Of a stretch of DNA of 64,000 nucleotides, positions 46,540 to 57,282 are shown one piece after another. The notes beneath the pieces are model-generated. The model saw only the letters and a program-made list of their open reading frames with translations. It did not search any database and was not told the DNA's origin. The DNA lies in the NCBI RefSeq assembly GCF_019279795.1, contig NC_056730.1:609336041-609400040 (forward strand), in the 5' to 3' direction. This stretch comes from Protopterus annectens (taxonomy: Eukaryota; Chordata; Ceratodontiformes; Protopteridae). Made by a program: the position numbers and the translations under genes. Within the stretch, counting starts at the first letter, position 1. Every line of letters starts with the position of its first letter.

Positions 46540-47845
46540 AAAATCTGTCTTGATCAGTTCCCATCTACACAATTGCAGACTGCAAATGTTACTTTCATGG
46601 ACCTAGACAACATAACTGGTTCTCTTAGTAAGTGGTAAATATAGATTTACTTACCCACTTCTGGACCTGTTTAGCCTTAGCCTTTCAACTGGTTATGTAC
46701 CAGACATTTGGAAAACTGTCATAGCATTATCATTAGAAAAGAGTGCCCCACCACAAATACAGGTAATGACAAGTCCATAAATCTCACTAGTAGCACCTGT
46801 AAAGTCATGTATTGTATCATAGTTGTGTTTATAATAAAGACATATGAAGCTCCAGTCTTTAAATCCAAATCAATTTGGCTTTGTCCAAGTCAGATCATGT
46901 CTGCTTAATCTAATCAGTTCAAAGTGGAAATCAAAGGCTTATGATTAGTTAAGTCTGCTGGTGACTGAAAACTTGGTGCTATAGTACAATCGTATGTGAA
47001 CACTCACATACTCGAACAAGGGCTTCATCTGGCTACTGCCTGCTACACTGACCATAAGAACAAGCTTAATGCTAAAACTATAGTGCATTTTTATTTAGGA
47101 AGCCAAAATTCCTCTAGATCATACCTTATTAAAGACAGCCCTTCAAACCAACACTATCATTAGAGATCTGAATACCAAAACTATGCACTGATTACCCATC
47201 TCAATCAAGGGGAATCATTCTACCAGCTACATTTAATTTCCACAGGCATTTCCTCTAGGAATAATGAAGTCATAATTCCTCTCTATATTTCTCTCATTAG
47301 ACCTATCATCTAATGTAATGTTCCCTTTGGCATGCACCTCTCCAAACATTTTACCCTTTTAGAAGAGACCCAAAGATTCCTAAATAAGAAAATTATTCTT
47401 CTAAAATCCATGAGTTACTCTGATAAACAGAACCCCCCTCACCATATCCTGTGTCATACAAGTTTCTTCATGGTGATCTGTGCCTGATCTTTGTGTTGTG
47501 AAGGTTCTGGTCCTGCTTGAGCTCTTTCATCTACAGAAGACCACTAGCATAACAAACACTCACAACAAAGACCTTAACTTTCAGTGAAAGATAATCAGGA
47601 CCTGCTGACATGACAGATTTCTAACTCACCATATCTGGTAGTTATAGAATAGACATCCACTACACATCAAACAAAGCATCACATATGCTGTCTTTAAAAT
47701 CAGTCTTGACAACTAGTTGGTGTTCATTAATTCATACCTGGGATACGTAATATGGTTTTACTTGACTGGGGTAGGTAATGCAACTTAAATTTATTGGGTT
47801 TACACTTGTCATACTGCATGTCTAACATGTACCTATGAACCTGTG
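46540..47845 (+). mobile_element. Old CR1-type LINE fragment
   Basis: Diverged reverse-transcriptase remnants: AGTACACCTGTAAAGTCATG-type ...STCKVM, then NPNQFGFVQVRSCLLNLI near 46868, and C-terminal remnants near 47300-47420. The 3' end is ACCTATGAACCTGTGAGC near 47831-47848, the family octamer. It is far more diverged than the CR1 copies at 54-63 kb. Confidence 0.7.
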
Positions 47846-48244
47846 AGCTATGTCTTCTTTGTACTTGGCATTCTTGGAGATGGATTAAAGGAAAGGAAAA
47901 GTACTTTGTGATGTTTAAAACTTGATATTTTGGTGGAGCTGCCCTTTAAGGTAAAATCATAATCCATAGCTCATTGTACAAATGTTCATTTTCTTAATAT
48001 ATGCTCTCATTGTCCTTTCCTTATCATTCACTTTGCTCTTCACCTTTTGTGAACCACTGCTGCATTTCAGAATAAGACAAGACAGATATTTGTAATAACA
48101 CACACAATTATTCTTCCTTAACTTTACAGTTCTGGCTTTTTCTCCATCAGAAATGCCATGTGTTATGCTCGTCAATGGTATGGAGAAAAGCATCTCTTTT
48201 ATAGTACTCATGGATATAGTAAATAATATCTGTAAAATTCACAT
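47846..48244. other. Region without recognisable gene
   Basis: Spacer between two CR1 fragments. The minus frame 48211-47957 has no recognisable motif. Confidence 0.4.
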
Positions 48245-48912
48245 TATATAAATAACTGGTGTCAGAATCATGGACTGAAACTGAATACTAAAAAATGCAT
48301 TACTGTATCCTTTGGGAAATCATCTACCCCAGGGAACTACCACAATGACAATATAACCCTAACAGTTGGCCTAGTTGTTCAGGATTTGGGAACTTATGTG
48401 GATAGTGACCTAACTTTGACCAACATGTGTCTATTGTAAGAAAGACTTTCTATATTACACAACTTATAAACAAAGATGTCATTAATCAGACCTCATTAGG
48501 CCAATCATTGAATATAATGCCCCCTTTGGAATGTATCTGTCCAGACACATGCAATAATTGGAATTCCCATACAGATACCTTACTAAAAGTATACAAGGTC
48601 TAACTTACATGTCCTACATGAACTGACTCAAAGCCCTGTTACTATACTCGGTATCCTACAGACTGCTAAAATGTGACCTGTGTCTGGCATTCAAAGCATC
48701 TTCCGAAACTTTACTGATGGATTACTGCACATCAGCAAGGCAAATGGCATCAGACATACACAGTCTATGGATCTAAACCTCTTCTGCAGCATCAACAGAA
48801 TGGTTTGGAAAGGCAGGTATATCTTGCACAGGATACTGCTACTGTGGAACAGACTCCCCAATCACATAAAACAAACCCCTGGATTCATGAATCCTCTGTG
48901 TAAGACTAAATA
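48245..48912 (+). mobile_element. CR1-type LINE C-terminal fragment
   Basis: ATAACTGGTGTCAGAATCAT at 48249, matching the family's DNWCQSHGLKLN block, then LRPIIEYNAPFGMYLSRHM-like sequence near 48500-48550 and NLFCSINRMVWKGRYILHR in the frame 48680-48913. It ends after the NPLCKTK block, before the octamer tail. Confidence 0.8.
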
Positions 48913-49321
48913 AGTCTTACTTGGAGGCTGCAGTTGAATGGTATGATGTCAGTGTGCCATGAATATTCATGAGGGCACACTGACCCTACCCCAAGTCCAA
49001 CACGGACCGTGCAGGCAAGCAGGGGGCGTGTCCGACTGCCGAGCAGTGTAAAGGTCTACGCCCCTGCAAGTGTCTGAAAAAACAAAATGTCAACACACAA
49101 GGCCAGGTCCGCTCAAATGTCCATGTACCCAACACCACACTCCCTGACATTGTAAACCCCCAGCACAGTTATAAAAAGTAAAACATTATTTTTTTTTCTA
49201 ATTCCCAATATAGCTGCCCGTATTTGCATGTGTGTGCGCAGGTGTGCCCATCACTTAGCTGCAGTTAGAAATCACGACATGGAAGAGCATAATAAGGAAT
49301 GTTTATGCAAATTTCACTAAG
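48913..49321. other. GC-richer non-coding region
   Basis: Contains CGGACCGTGCAGGCAAGCAG and other GC-rich words unlike the AT-rich block before it. No gene seen. It may be the outer part of the Harbinger-related unit that follows. Confidence 0.4.
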
Positions 49322-49391
49322 TAGTAACACTGTAGTGGTAGAGCATTCACACAAAGCGGAGGCATTCACAGTTCGAGTCCCACCACTCCCT
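49322..49391 (+). repeat. tRNA-like sequence (SINE head)
   Basis: TAGTGGTAGAGCATTCAC (A-box-like) and AGTTCGAGTCCCACCA (B-box-like) at tRNA-like spacing. The acceptor strands do not pair, so this is a tRNA-derived repeat or pseudogene. Confidence 0.6.
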
Positions 49392-49518
49392 TTCCTATTT
49401 TATGTTCCAAATTAGTATATGAAATAATTCCTGACCTATATGATTAAACTTTTACTAAAAAGCATTGAAATGGCTTATGTATCAGTGAACAAAATGTATA
49501 TTTATAAAGGAACCTGAC

Positions 49519-49680
49519 ATATAATTGCCCGCAGTTAAGCTACGCTTAACCCAGTGCAATATAGTTGCCCATAGCTAACTCGTGCTTTACCCAGCGCAAT
49601 GTACTTGCCCATAGCTAAATCGCACTTTCCCAGCACAATATAGTTGCCCATAGCTAAATAGCGCTTTACCCAGTGGAATC
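49519..49680. repeat. Four tandem ~40-bp repeats
   Basis: Units of about 40 bp share the pattern TAGTTGCCCATAGCTAA...CGCTTTACCCAG(T/C)G(C/G)AAT. The first unit has GCCCGCAGTTAAG instead. The array lies 400 bp upstream of the Harbinger Myb gene promoter and may be its subterminal repeat. Confidence 0.85.
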
Positions 49681-49799
49681 GGTTTATGTGGAGGTGCGCG
49701 CCGTGCCAACCAGCGCACCGTCGGGCAACATGGAGCAACATAGAGCAAAGTTGTTTAACCACAGACACGCCCCCTAACCTGTCTGGACAGTAGTAAAAT

Positions 49800-49875
49800 G
49801 TAAAGCAATGATAAGGTTTGAACCCAGGACACTATGCACCATAATCAAAGTACTGAACCACTAAGCAACAACAGC
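49800..49875 (-). repeat. tRNA-like SINE head
   Basis: Minus strand: GCTTAGTGGTTCAGTAC (A-box-like) and CCTGGGTTCAAACC (B-box-like). It resembles the heads at 2.2, 16.9 and 53.3 kb. Confidence 0.5.
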
Positions 49876-49971
49876 TTAGGGTAAACGTCCACTGTTAACA
49901 TATATATAGTAATAAATGTTAGATTAATCATTGCTAAGCAGGTCTGCAGTCAGCCGAGAATATTCAAAAAC

Positions 49972-50067
49972 AGCCAATCACAGAAAAGTGCGGGAAATGC
50001 GGCATATTTAAGCTGCATAGGCGGGAATACTCGCCATAACTGATTGTAGCTCCCATCTGCAGTTAGA
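49972..50067 (+). promoter_or_regulatory. Likely core promoter of the Myb-companion gene
   Basis: GCCAATCAC (CCAAT box) near 49974 and a TATA-like CATATTTAAG near 50003 lie at normal spacing, about 60 bp ahead of the ATG at 50068. Function inferred from position and motifs. Confidence 0.45.
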
Positions 50068-50379
50068 ATGTCTGGTGCTGGAGAGGGTACACGCTTTCAA
50101 GCACAGTGCTGGGGCATCGATGAGTCAAAATACATGGTTTGGCTCCTAGTCCATCGGCATGAGACTCGAATCCTGCAGGGCCAGTTCCAAGGAATGGAGT
50201 ATAAGGCAAAGGCTTGGAACCGGTTGGCTCATAAACTCACCAGTGTCACAGGCATCCCTCGGACTGGTGAGCAGGTCCGTCACCACTATGCAGACCTGAA
50301 GAGGTGGAAGCAGGACCTTCTGAACCAGTGGATCCAGGAGGCCCGTCAAATGCGTGATGCCCCACTACTAAGTAGGTAG
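50068..50379 (+). CDS. Harbinger Myb/SANT-like DNA-binding protein, exon 1
   Basis: The 103-codon open frame shows a Myb/SANT-like domain over residues about 17-90: ESKYMVWLLVHRHETRILQG, then KAKAWNRLAHKLTSVTGIPR, EQVRHHYADLKRWKQDLLNQ and WIQEARQMR. Tryptophans, the R-T-EQVR turn and the HYADLK helix match the domain carried by the second protein of PIF/Harbinger transposons, which brings the transposase to the DNA and the nucleus. A GTAGGT donor-like sequence near 50369-50376 probably ends the exon; the Pro-rich exon at 52203 would follow. The ATG lies close behind a CCAAT/TATA pair. No lesion was seen in this exon, unlike the transposase relic. A domesticated host gene with the same domain is possible but less likely beside repeat ends. 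Confidence 0.7.
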   Translation: MSGAGEGTRFQAQCWGIDESKYMVWLLVHRHETRILQGQFQGMEYKAKAWNRLAHKLTSVTGIPRTGEQVRHHYADLKRWKQDLLNQWIQEARQMRDAPLLSR

Positions 50380-50519
50380 CCATGGAATGCAGTATCTAAG
50401 ACAAGCTAATATAGTCCAAATAATGGATAGGTATGTCTCTATATCCCTTTATTTACTCCACAGCTGCAGGTGCTCATGCTATGAATCAGCAAGCCTATGC
50501 AGATAGGCCACTAAGGCTG

Positions 50520-50905
50520 CACCACCAGGTAGGTTAGTAAATATTCTGCATGTATTGTTACATGATATATGTGAGTGAGCATGACAAAAGTGTTTCAGCC
50601 CAATAATACAGCAATAAAATGTCCTGAATAAATCCTCTGCATGTACTGTTATATAACAAACATCAGTGAGCCAGAAATAGAGTGTACTAACCCACCAATC
50701 AAGGTAAAATAAGTCTGGAATACTATCCCTGCATGTACTGTCATAACATATAAGTGAGCAGGCCTGAAAAAGAGTGTTGTAACCTATCAAGAAAGGTATA
50801 ACATGTCCTGAATATGTCTTCCATATGCACTGTAATAACAAGTAAAGGAGAGAGCCTGCAGAAAAGAGTGTTCAATGTAATTAATAAAGGTATAAAACTT
50901 GTAGT
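50520..50905. repeat. Tandem ~90-bp repeats, cluster 1
   Basis: About four units, each with the order TCCTGAATA, CTGCATGTACTGT, AGTGAGC, AGAGTGT and AAGGTATAA. The unit spacing is about 90 bp. Confidence 0.8.
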
Positions 50906-51047
50906 GTGTCTGTGTCACTTACTTTGAAATGTTGTCTCCTTGTGATAAATAAATAGTACTGCTGTATTAGGTGCTATCAACCCACAGTTGTGCAGTCCCA
51001 TAGGAAGTGGATGAAGGAAGTGGCAGTAGCTGTGAAGCATAAAACAT

Positions 51048-51340
51048 TCATTCCCTGAATAAATCCTCTGCATGTACTGTTACATATCATAAGTCAGACA
51101 GCCAGGAATAGAGTGTAGTAACCCATGAATAAAGCAAAAACATGTCTGGAATACTATCTCTGCATGCACTGTCATAGAAAAAAAAAATGAGTGAGCCTGA
51201 AAAACAGTCTTGTAACCTATCAATAAAGGTATAATTTGTCCTGAATATGTCTACTGTATGCAGTGTAATGTCAAATAAAGGAGAGAGCCTGTAGAAAAGA
51301 GTTTTAATGTAAATAAGAAAGGTATAATACTTGCAGTGTG
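51048..51340. repeat. Tandem ~90-bp repeats, cluster 2
   Basis: About three further units of the same 90-bp family (CTGAATAAATCCTCTGCATG at 51055 also occurs near 50624). The two clusters flank a segment related to TTGTGCAGTCCCATA, which itself recurs near 51420. Confidence 0.8.
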
Positions 51341-52202
51341 TATGTGCCACTTAGAAATGTTGTTGTACCCTTGCAGTGAAGAAATGTTACTGTTGTATTA
51401 AGTGCTGACAACCCCCAGTAGTGCAGTCCCATATAAAGTGGATGACAGAAGTGCCAGTAGCTGTGAAGTATGCAACAGTCCTAAACAGTTGTGAAATGGC
51501 TGACATGCATAGGTAAATCAAGCATACGAGTAGCCTGTCAAGGTGTTCTTCAGAAATGTTAGTGTGCTACCTGAAAAGTAGGGTTGTGTAGGAAACAAGT
51601 GAAAAAGGCACGTGAACACATCCAGATGTGCATATACATAAACAAGTACATTTAATACAAGTATGTAGCAGTAACATCTGCATCTTGGACAGTTACTATG
51701 TCAGATATAGGTTAGGCATATAATGAAGTAGCCAAACCCATAACGCAATCAAATGCATGTTGCCTAGTGTAATAATACATATAGGGGATATACACCTGCA
51801 GTCAATAGGAATCTAGTGTACAATTAAAGTACTAATAAAATGTTAATGGAGGTTTCATTTTACACCCTTCTCCATGTGCATAAACAATGCAATTCCACAA
51901 CCTCAATGGGTATGTCAAATCTCATAACATTTGTTGGGACATATGTCCTATTGTTATATAAAATCTGCATTTACTTTGATGCATGTCCCCTGTTAAAACA
52001 CCACAATCTTGGTGGCCTGTTGCCACCAATCATCCCTGCATGCTGTTGTAATGTCCACTGTCGTTCAATACATGCATGTGTTATGCTTGCTGTTCAACTG
52101 TTGTAACCCTGGTGTGTTGGGTTAATGGGAATATTACTGCATGCTGTTACAACTAACTTGGAATGCTGTTGTCTATGTTGTAATTAAACACACCTAATCA
52201 CA

Positions 52203-52480
52203 GAACGTATGGAAAGGCCGGTCCCAGCTGAACCACCTGTCCCACCTCAGCTGGCAGTTGCACCTGGCACCAGCAGGTCTGGTGCCCAGCCCATGCCACC
52301 CTCCTCCATTGGTCCTGTGCCACCTTTGGGTGGAAGCGATGCAGGGGATGGGGCTCGCCCCCCTGCAAACATGGGCGGAGAAGGGCCTCCTGTCACCCTC
52401 TGAAGGGTCCAGGTAGTGGTGCGTAGGGAGATCCAGCGTTTAGTCGCTGATCCCCTACGCCAGCTCAAGGCGAGAGTGGC
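52203..52480 (+). pseudogene. Myb-companion gene, Pro-rich last exon
   Basis: After the AG at 52202 the frame from 52209 reads ERPVPAEPPVPPQLAVAPGT, then SSIGPVPPLGGSDAGDGARP and stops at 52401-52403 (TGA). Past this stop the same frame continues VVVRREIQRLVADPLRQLKA and RVA to a second stop. The copy at 1153-1431 runs through the equivalent point without a stop and also ends in VVRREIQ, so the first stop looks like a lesion. A disordered Pro-rich segment plus a short charged helix is a common C-terminus for these companion proteins. Confidence 0.5.
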
Positions 52481-53160
52481 ATGACTTGCAGGTGAGCCTG
52501 CCCCTCCTACACAGCCCCCAGCACAGTGACCCTCGGGTCTGTGAAGGTCCAGTGGTGACTGCCCATGGGTGGGGATCTCAGTCCCACTGTTACCATCTGT
52601 GGGCTCATGGGCTTGCGATTTCCAAACATCTGTCCCCATCAGTTGTGTTCACCACCCCATGTGTCATACTCCGCCCCTGTATGCATCTTGTTTGTCTTGT
52701 CTGTTTACCTACCCAACCTACCTCCCCAATTATACCTACTTCCTCTACCTCACTTTCCACTCTCCCCTGAAAAAAAAAAAAGGGCAATCTGTATCCGCAA
52801 AAAGATTACACCCCATACATAGCTGCCCATTTCGCACACATGTCTGCTGGACATGTAAACTGATAATTATAATTGGCAGTACAACAAACTTTGTTGTCCT
52901 CACCCCTCTCTCAGGGGTGGAAGGTTTCAAATTTCACTCCAAATTTGCAACATATGCACAGCTGTTGCTGGTAAAGAAATGGGCAGCTATGGACCTTCCC
53001 TACACATGTCCTGCACATCCCGAGCTTGTTTCCTACTGTCTTTCCCTCATTGTGCCCCCTTTTTCACCACTTTCCTATCTACCCATTTTCTTTTCTTTCA
53101 AAGAAATTAGCGTGGGGGTTAGCGGAAGTAAGCACTTTTAAGCAATAGTAAGCAGGTTTA
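52481..53160 (+). mobile_element. Harbinger 3'-terminal region, copy 2
   Basis: Similar to 1432-2085. It ends near TTAGCGGAAGTAAGCACTTT with several short inverted words (AAGCACTTTTAAGC, TTAGCTAAGC), which suggests transposon subterminal DNA. The exact end is not resolved. Confidence 0.5.
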
Positions 53161-53284
53161 AGCGAGTGTGCGCATGTGTGCACTTAGCTAAGCATCGCTA
53201 AGCATTGAGCAAACCCATGCAAACCTGCTTACAACTGCTTAAAAGTGCCTTAGTTACTCTATGTCAGTGCCCTTGTTCTGTTCA

Positions 53285-53365
53285 GCAGCAAAATAAAATA
53301 CCTCTGTCAGTCACGAACCCCAGACCTTGGACACATAAGACTGCATGAAGTGCCACTAAGCCACA
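53285..53365 (-). repeat. tRNA-like SINE head
   Basis: Minus strand: GTGGCTTAGTGGCACTTCAT (A-box-like), then TCTGGGGTTCGTGACTG (B-box-like), followed by TTTTGCTGCTGAACAGAACA. The last phrase reappears as TTTTGTTGCTGGGCAGAACA after the tRNA-like element at 63.9 kb, marking one family. Confidence 0.6.
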
Positions 53366-54618
53366 ACAAATATACAATAACTTGGTGCTGCAAAAAATAT
53401 ATCATGCATTACAATGACTGAATGTAAAGGAAAAATAGTAAGGCCATAACACAAAGCCTGTTCTGTGGATCTTTACCAGCAATTGTTGTGGGATTGCATT
53501 ACATGAGTGTGATGTGAGAAGCAGCCAATCAAGCAAAAAATAATGTTGCAGAGGCACTTTACAACCCCCACACAGTATCATAGCAGCACAAACACTGGCA
53601 TATCTGAGTAGGGAAGAGGCCATACCTCCTAGCTCAGTCAACTTTCCAGGGATGTCCCTGATTGTGAAACATATTTTAGCTGTGTCCCTCAGAATACCTC
53701 AGAAAAATACTGACGTCACTCAGAAAGGTGGGCTATTACACAATGAATACTGACAATAATAACAGTAGACACCACTCGTATGTCACGAAAGGAGTACTAA
53801 TCCATATGCACTGCTTCACTGAAGTATACACCTACTGTTCCTATTATGTGTAAGGTGTACCTCACTTTCAGCTACCTAGCCATGACACCATGCAAAGATG
53901 TATCTGACTGTTCCATAGGCATGGCAGAGGCCTAAACACACTGGCATATAGGCTATACTGCTGTTACACACTCTGCAAATAGCTTTCTTAGAACCTCCCC
54001 AAGCATACCCTTATGTAGGAGTATAACACAGAAATACCAATGGATGTAGCCATGTACTGGTAGCAACTGACTGTAACAATGCCATTGTAACAGTGCTGAA
54101 AACACCTGTGAGTTGCACAGACAAAGAATGACAGTGTAACCTCTGACTACCATCTGGGTAGGTTCACAGGTGGGAACCATGCAGACAGACAACCTGCCCT
54201 GATAAATCCACAGGTACACACCAATCCTGCAAGTCCAGTAAGATAATATTCACACATTATTGCATAATGCTCTCAGTTTGTAAGCCTCCCCCCCAATTAA
54301 AAGATACTTGTGTGTTTAGGGTCTACCAAGTGTGTATGTGGGCATACTCAGTACAGGAATTTTCCAGTTGTCCTGTGAACCCTGTGCTAATGTCAACAGT
54401 AAAAACATAAACCCTGCAGAAGTCAGTGCATTTATATTCCCAGTATAGTCACATAAATGTTGTGTAAAGATTTGTAGTGGTGAGTAAAACTCTACACTGA
54501 TAACTCAGTATTGGAAGTGGCAACAGTCAGGTCTGAGTACAAAATGTACATCACTGTCTACACCTCTACCTTCATTTATAAGACGTATACCAACCTTCTG
54601 ACTTACACAACAGTCTCC
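53366..54618. other. Region without recognisable gene
   Basis: Frames of up to 88 codons on the minus strand without known motifs. Nothing repeated elsewhere in the window was noticed. Confidence 0.4.
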
Positions 54619-55194
54619 ACAGCAAACAAGCAACTAACAGTGGGTAAAACTGCCTTCCAGTTTATAGCCTGCTACAGACCACCCTCCCAAACCCAGGAAC
54701 CCCACTCGGCCTTCCTGAGAACACTGGAAAATATGAAGGTCTCTCCAAACACCATTATATTGGGCGACTTCAACTACCCAAACATAGACTGGGAGCATTA
54801 CTCTAGCTCCAACACCCTAGCCCAAAGGTTCCTAGAATTTATAAACTCAAATGCTATGGAACAACTGGTGACCACTCCCACAAGAGGGGAAAACATACTG
54901 GACCTAATCATCACCAACATGGGGACTCTATGCTCCAGACCAGAAATGTATCCCTCACTGGTAAGATCAGACCATAAATTAATCTCACTGGATATCCACA
55001 TCCCGACCCCACCCCCTGCCCAGAAAACCACAGTGAAAAACTTTTCTAAAGCAAACTTCACACTACTCAAAACCAAGGTGGAATCCTTCAAAGCCCCCAG
55101 GCCTGTGGATAATACAGCCCAGACCGCAGAATCCTTTATAAACGCATTCTATGAACACCTTCAGGAATGCATGGATCATGCAATCCCAAATTAA
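54619..55194 (+). pseudogene. CR1 endonuclease domain, active-site motifs kept
   Basis: Read within the frame 54511-55194. Motifs: IILGDFNYPNIDWEHYSSSN (GDFN intact), TTPTRGENILDLIITNMG and LVRSDHKLISLDIHIPTPP (SDH intact). Then VESFKAPRPVDNTAQTAESF begins the linker, and a TAA follows AIPN. Apart from the missing N-terminal third, this is the copy whose endonuclease core is best preserved. The domain nicks the target so that its 3' end primes cDNA synthesis. Confidence 0.85.
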
Positions 55195-55199
55195 ACTAA

Positions 55200-55975
55200 G
55201 ACCCAATCCCCCAAAGGCAGGCATCCTGTCTGGTGGACCCCAGCCATAAACAAACTATACAATAGACGAAGGAAGTTACTACATGATAGAGCAAAATCCT
55301 AAAAAGGGAAGGCACCTCTGATCAGTATTAGCAAAAAACTACGGGCACTTATAAAATCATCGAAGGCCAGCTTCGAGAGAAAAATTGTACAGGACACTAA
55401 AGATAATCACAAAGCTTTCTTTAGTTATGTTAGGAACCTGGGTGGAAATTCCCAGATATGCTCAGAATTAGTCCAAAATGACAAAAAATACACTGAACCC
55501 ACAGACATTGCCAACATCCTAGCCGACAGGTTCAGCGCAAACTCCCCCCCCCTCCCCACCAAAAGAGCAAATATCTATTCCAGCAGAGAGCTGCCCCCTG
55601 ATATCTCAAATGCTCAGGTAAAAACCACCCTCTCCAAAGCAAAAAACACAGCATCAATGAGACCAGACGGTGTCCCAGGCTGCGTCCTACATGAACTCCA
55701 AGATGAACTGAACCCAAACTTAAAGCTACTGTTCAGTCTCAGCCTTACTGCAGGATATGTACTCAAAGAGTGGCATACAGCAACAGTGGTCCCTCTCCAC
55801 AAAGGTGGAGCCTCAACGGATCCTGGAAACTATCGCTCCATAAGCCTGACTAGCTTGGTCTGCAAAGCTATGGAAAGGATAATCATGGAACTCATAAATA
55901 AAGATTTTGGGGACTACAGACACTGGATCCTACCCAGTTTGGTTTTGTTAAGGGCAGATCCTGCCTCTTAAACCT
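55200..55975 (+). pseudogene. CR1 linker and reverse transcriptase fingers
   Basis: Frames read KGRHPVWWTPAINKLYNRRR, then DTKDNHKAFFSYVRNLGGNS, NTASMRPDGVPGCVLHELQD, KEWHTATVVPLHKGGASTDP, GNYRSISLTSLVCKAMERII. Near 55910 the frame shifts: the expected LQTLDPTQFGFVKGRS appears as YRHWILPSLVLLRADPAS. Position 19 of the GPDG motif region (SMGPDG in other copies) has become SMRPDG. Confidence 0.8.
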
Positions 55976-56021
55976 GGTTGATTTCTTTGAAACAGTCACC
56001 AAGGCCATTGACGAAGGGAAG

Positions 56022-56834
56022 GTGGTCCACACAGCCTACCTGGACCTCGCAAAAGCCTTCGATACAATACCCCACTCGGGCATCATAGATAAGCTATCCA
56101 GCTTAAATATAAACCCCTATGTCACTAGATGGGTTGCAAACTGGCTCAAGGACAGAACCCACATGGTTAGAATTGCTGGAGCCATGTCAGACTCCAAACC
56201 AGTTATGAGTGGCATCCCTCAGGGCTCAGTCCTGGGACCTCTCTTGTTCGGTCTATATTTCTCGGAGGTACAGGCCAACACAGAAGGACTGTGGCTGACC
56301 AAGTTCACAGATGACTGCAAACTGGGCGCCATAATCAACTCTCCAGCTGACACAAGCATCCTCCAAAAGGGTCTCATAGAAACAGACAATCGGTGCCAGA
56401 GCCATGGCCTCAAGCTAAATGCCAAAATGTGTATAGTCATCCACTTTGGCAAAAACAAAGTGCCCACAAATTACCACATAGGTGGTAATCTATTAAGTAT
56501 GGAAGAAGTAATTAGGGACCTGGGGACCCAAGTTGATAGTAATCTCTCATTTGACAACCACGTGGCCAAAGTGGTTAGAAAAACATTCTATATAGCCCAC
56601 CTAATCATGAAGGGATTCACATGTAGATCAGGGGAGGTCATTGTGCCTCTTTACTCATCCCTCATCAGGCCCATAATTGAGTACAATGCCCCTTTTGGGA
56701 TGTACCATACACCTGCAGCAACTAGAAAGACCCCAAAAATACCTCACCAAGAGGATCAAAGGGCTCAAACAGATGCCATATGCTGCCCAGTTGAAGAAAC
56801 TCCAGCTCTACTTGGTTGCTTACCGCCTGCTTAG
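56022..56834 (+). pseudogene. CR1 reverse transcriptase palm and thumb, 270-codon frame
   Basis: Residues 1-20 contain TAYLDLAKAFDTIPHSG with the motif A Asp. MSGIPQGSVLGPLLFGLYFS follows near residue 65. The catalytic block is KFTDDCKLGAIINSPADTSI, so FADD is FTDD with both Asp residues kept. The C-terminal blocks are HVAKVVRKTFYIAHLIMKGF and LIRPIIEYNAPFGMY; after these the frame shifts near 56705 and the last 150 residues continue in another frame (56677-57150, LERPQKYLTKRIKGLKQMPY to LLDRSTVN). Confidence 0.85.
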
Positions 56835-57282
56835 AGGCGATCTGTGCCTGACATATAAAGCCATGTCCAACTCGGAATTAATGGACATGCTGCAGCTTAG
56901 AAAATCCAAATCCCATCAAGCTACGTGCTCAAGGGACTTGAACTTCAGCACAGAAATAAATAGGACATGCTGGAGGGACAGATTTATAACCCAGATGCTC
57001 CATTCACTCTGGAATAAAATCCCAGTCCAGGTTAGGCAGAGTCCCTCACTGACTCTCTTCAAGAGGAATCTGGATGAATGGATGGGAGATCATAGATTTA
57101 CCCCGGGTATCACTTCTGTGTCACTGTTAGACAGAAGCACAGTAAACTAAACCTCGAAAAAGGACATAGTAAAATTCATTTAAATGGGTGGCAAAAGCCA
57201 AACACACTCTGGCTAGGCTTACAAATGCCCTAGGGCAGATAGCCTAGTATGAACCTATGAACCTATGAACCTAAGCATGGGC

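Larger units (their letters stand above)
50380..52202 (+). other. Probable intron of the Myb-companion gene
   Basis: Non-coding sequence between a donor-like site near 50370 and an AG acceptor (AATCACAG) at 52203. It contains the two 90-bp repeat clusters. The last 300 bp are similar to 860-1150. Confidence 0.45.
54619..57271 (+). mobile_element. CR1-type LINE, fairly conserved, 5'-truncated
   Basis: Begins inside the endonuclease (ANKQLTVGKTAFQFIACYRP) and runs to a complete 3' end with GCCCTAGGGCAGATAGCC and three GAACCTAT octamers (about 57248-57271). Coding blocks: endonuclease 54619-55194, linker/fingers 55200-55970 and palm to C-terminus 56022-57150. A handful of lesions separates them: TAA at 55192, a stop after AKS near 55300, and frameshifts near 55910-55975 and 56705. 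It is clearly younger than the copies at 6-28 kb. Confidence 0.95.

Noticed and set aside
49322..49391. Functional tRNA gene
   Set aside because: A- and B-box-like words are present but the acceptor stem does not pair and no clean anticodon arm forms.
52247..52639. 130-codon minus-strand frame
   Set aside because: Opposite to the Pro-rich Myb-companion exon; GC-rich composition keeps both strands open.
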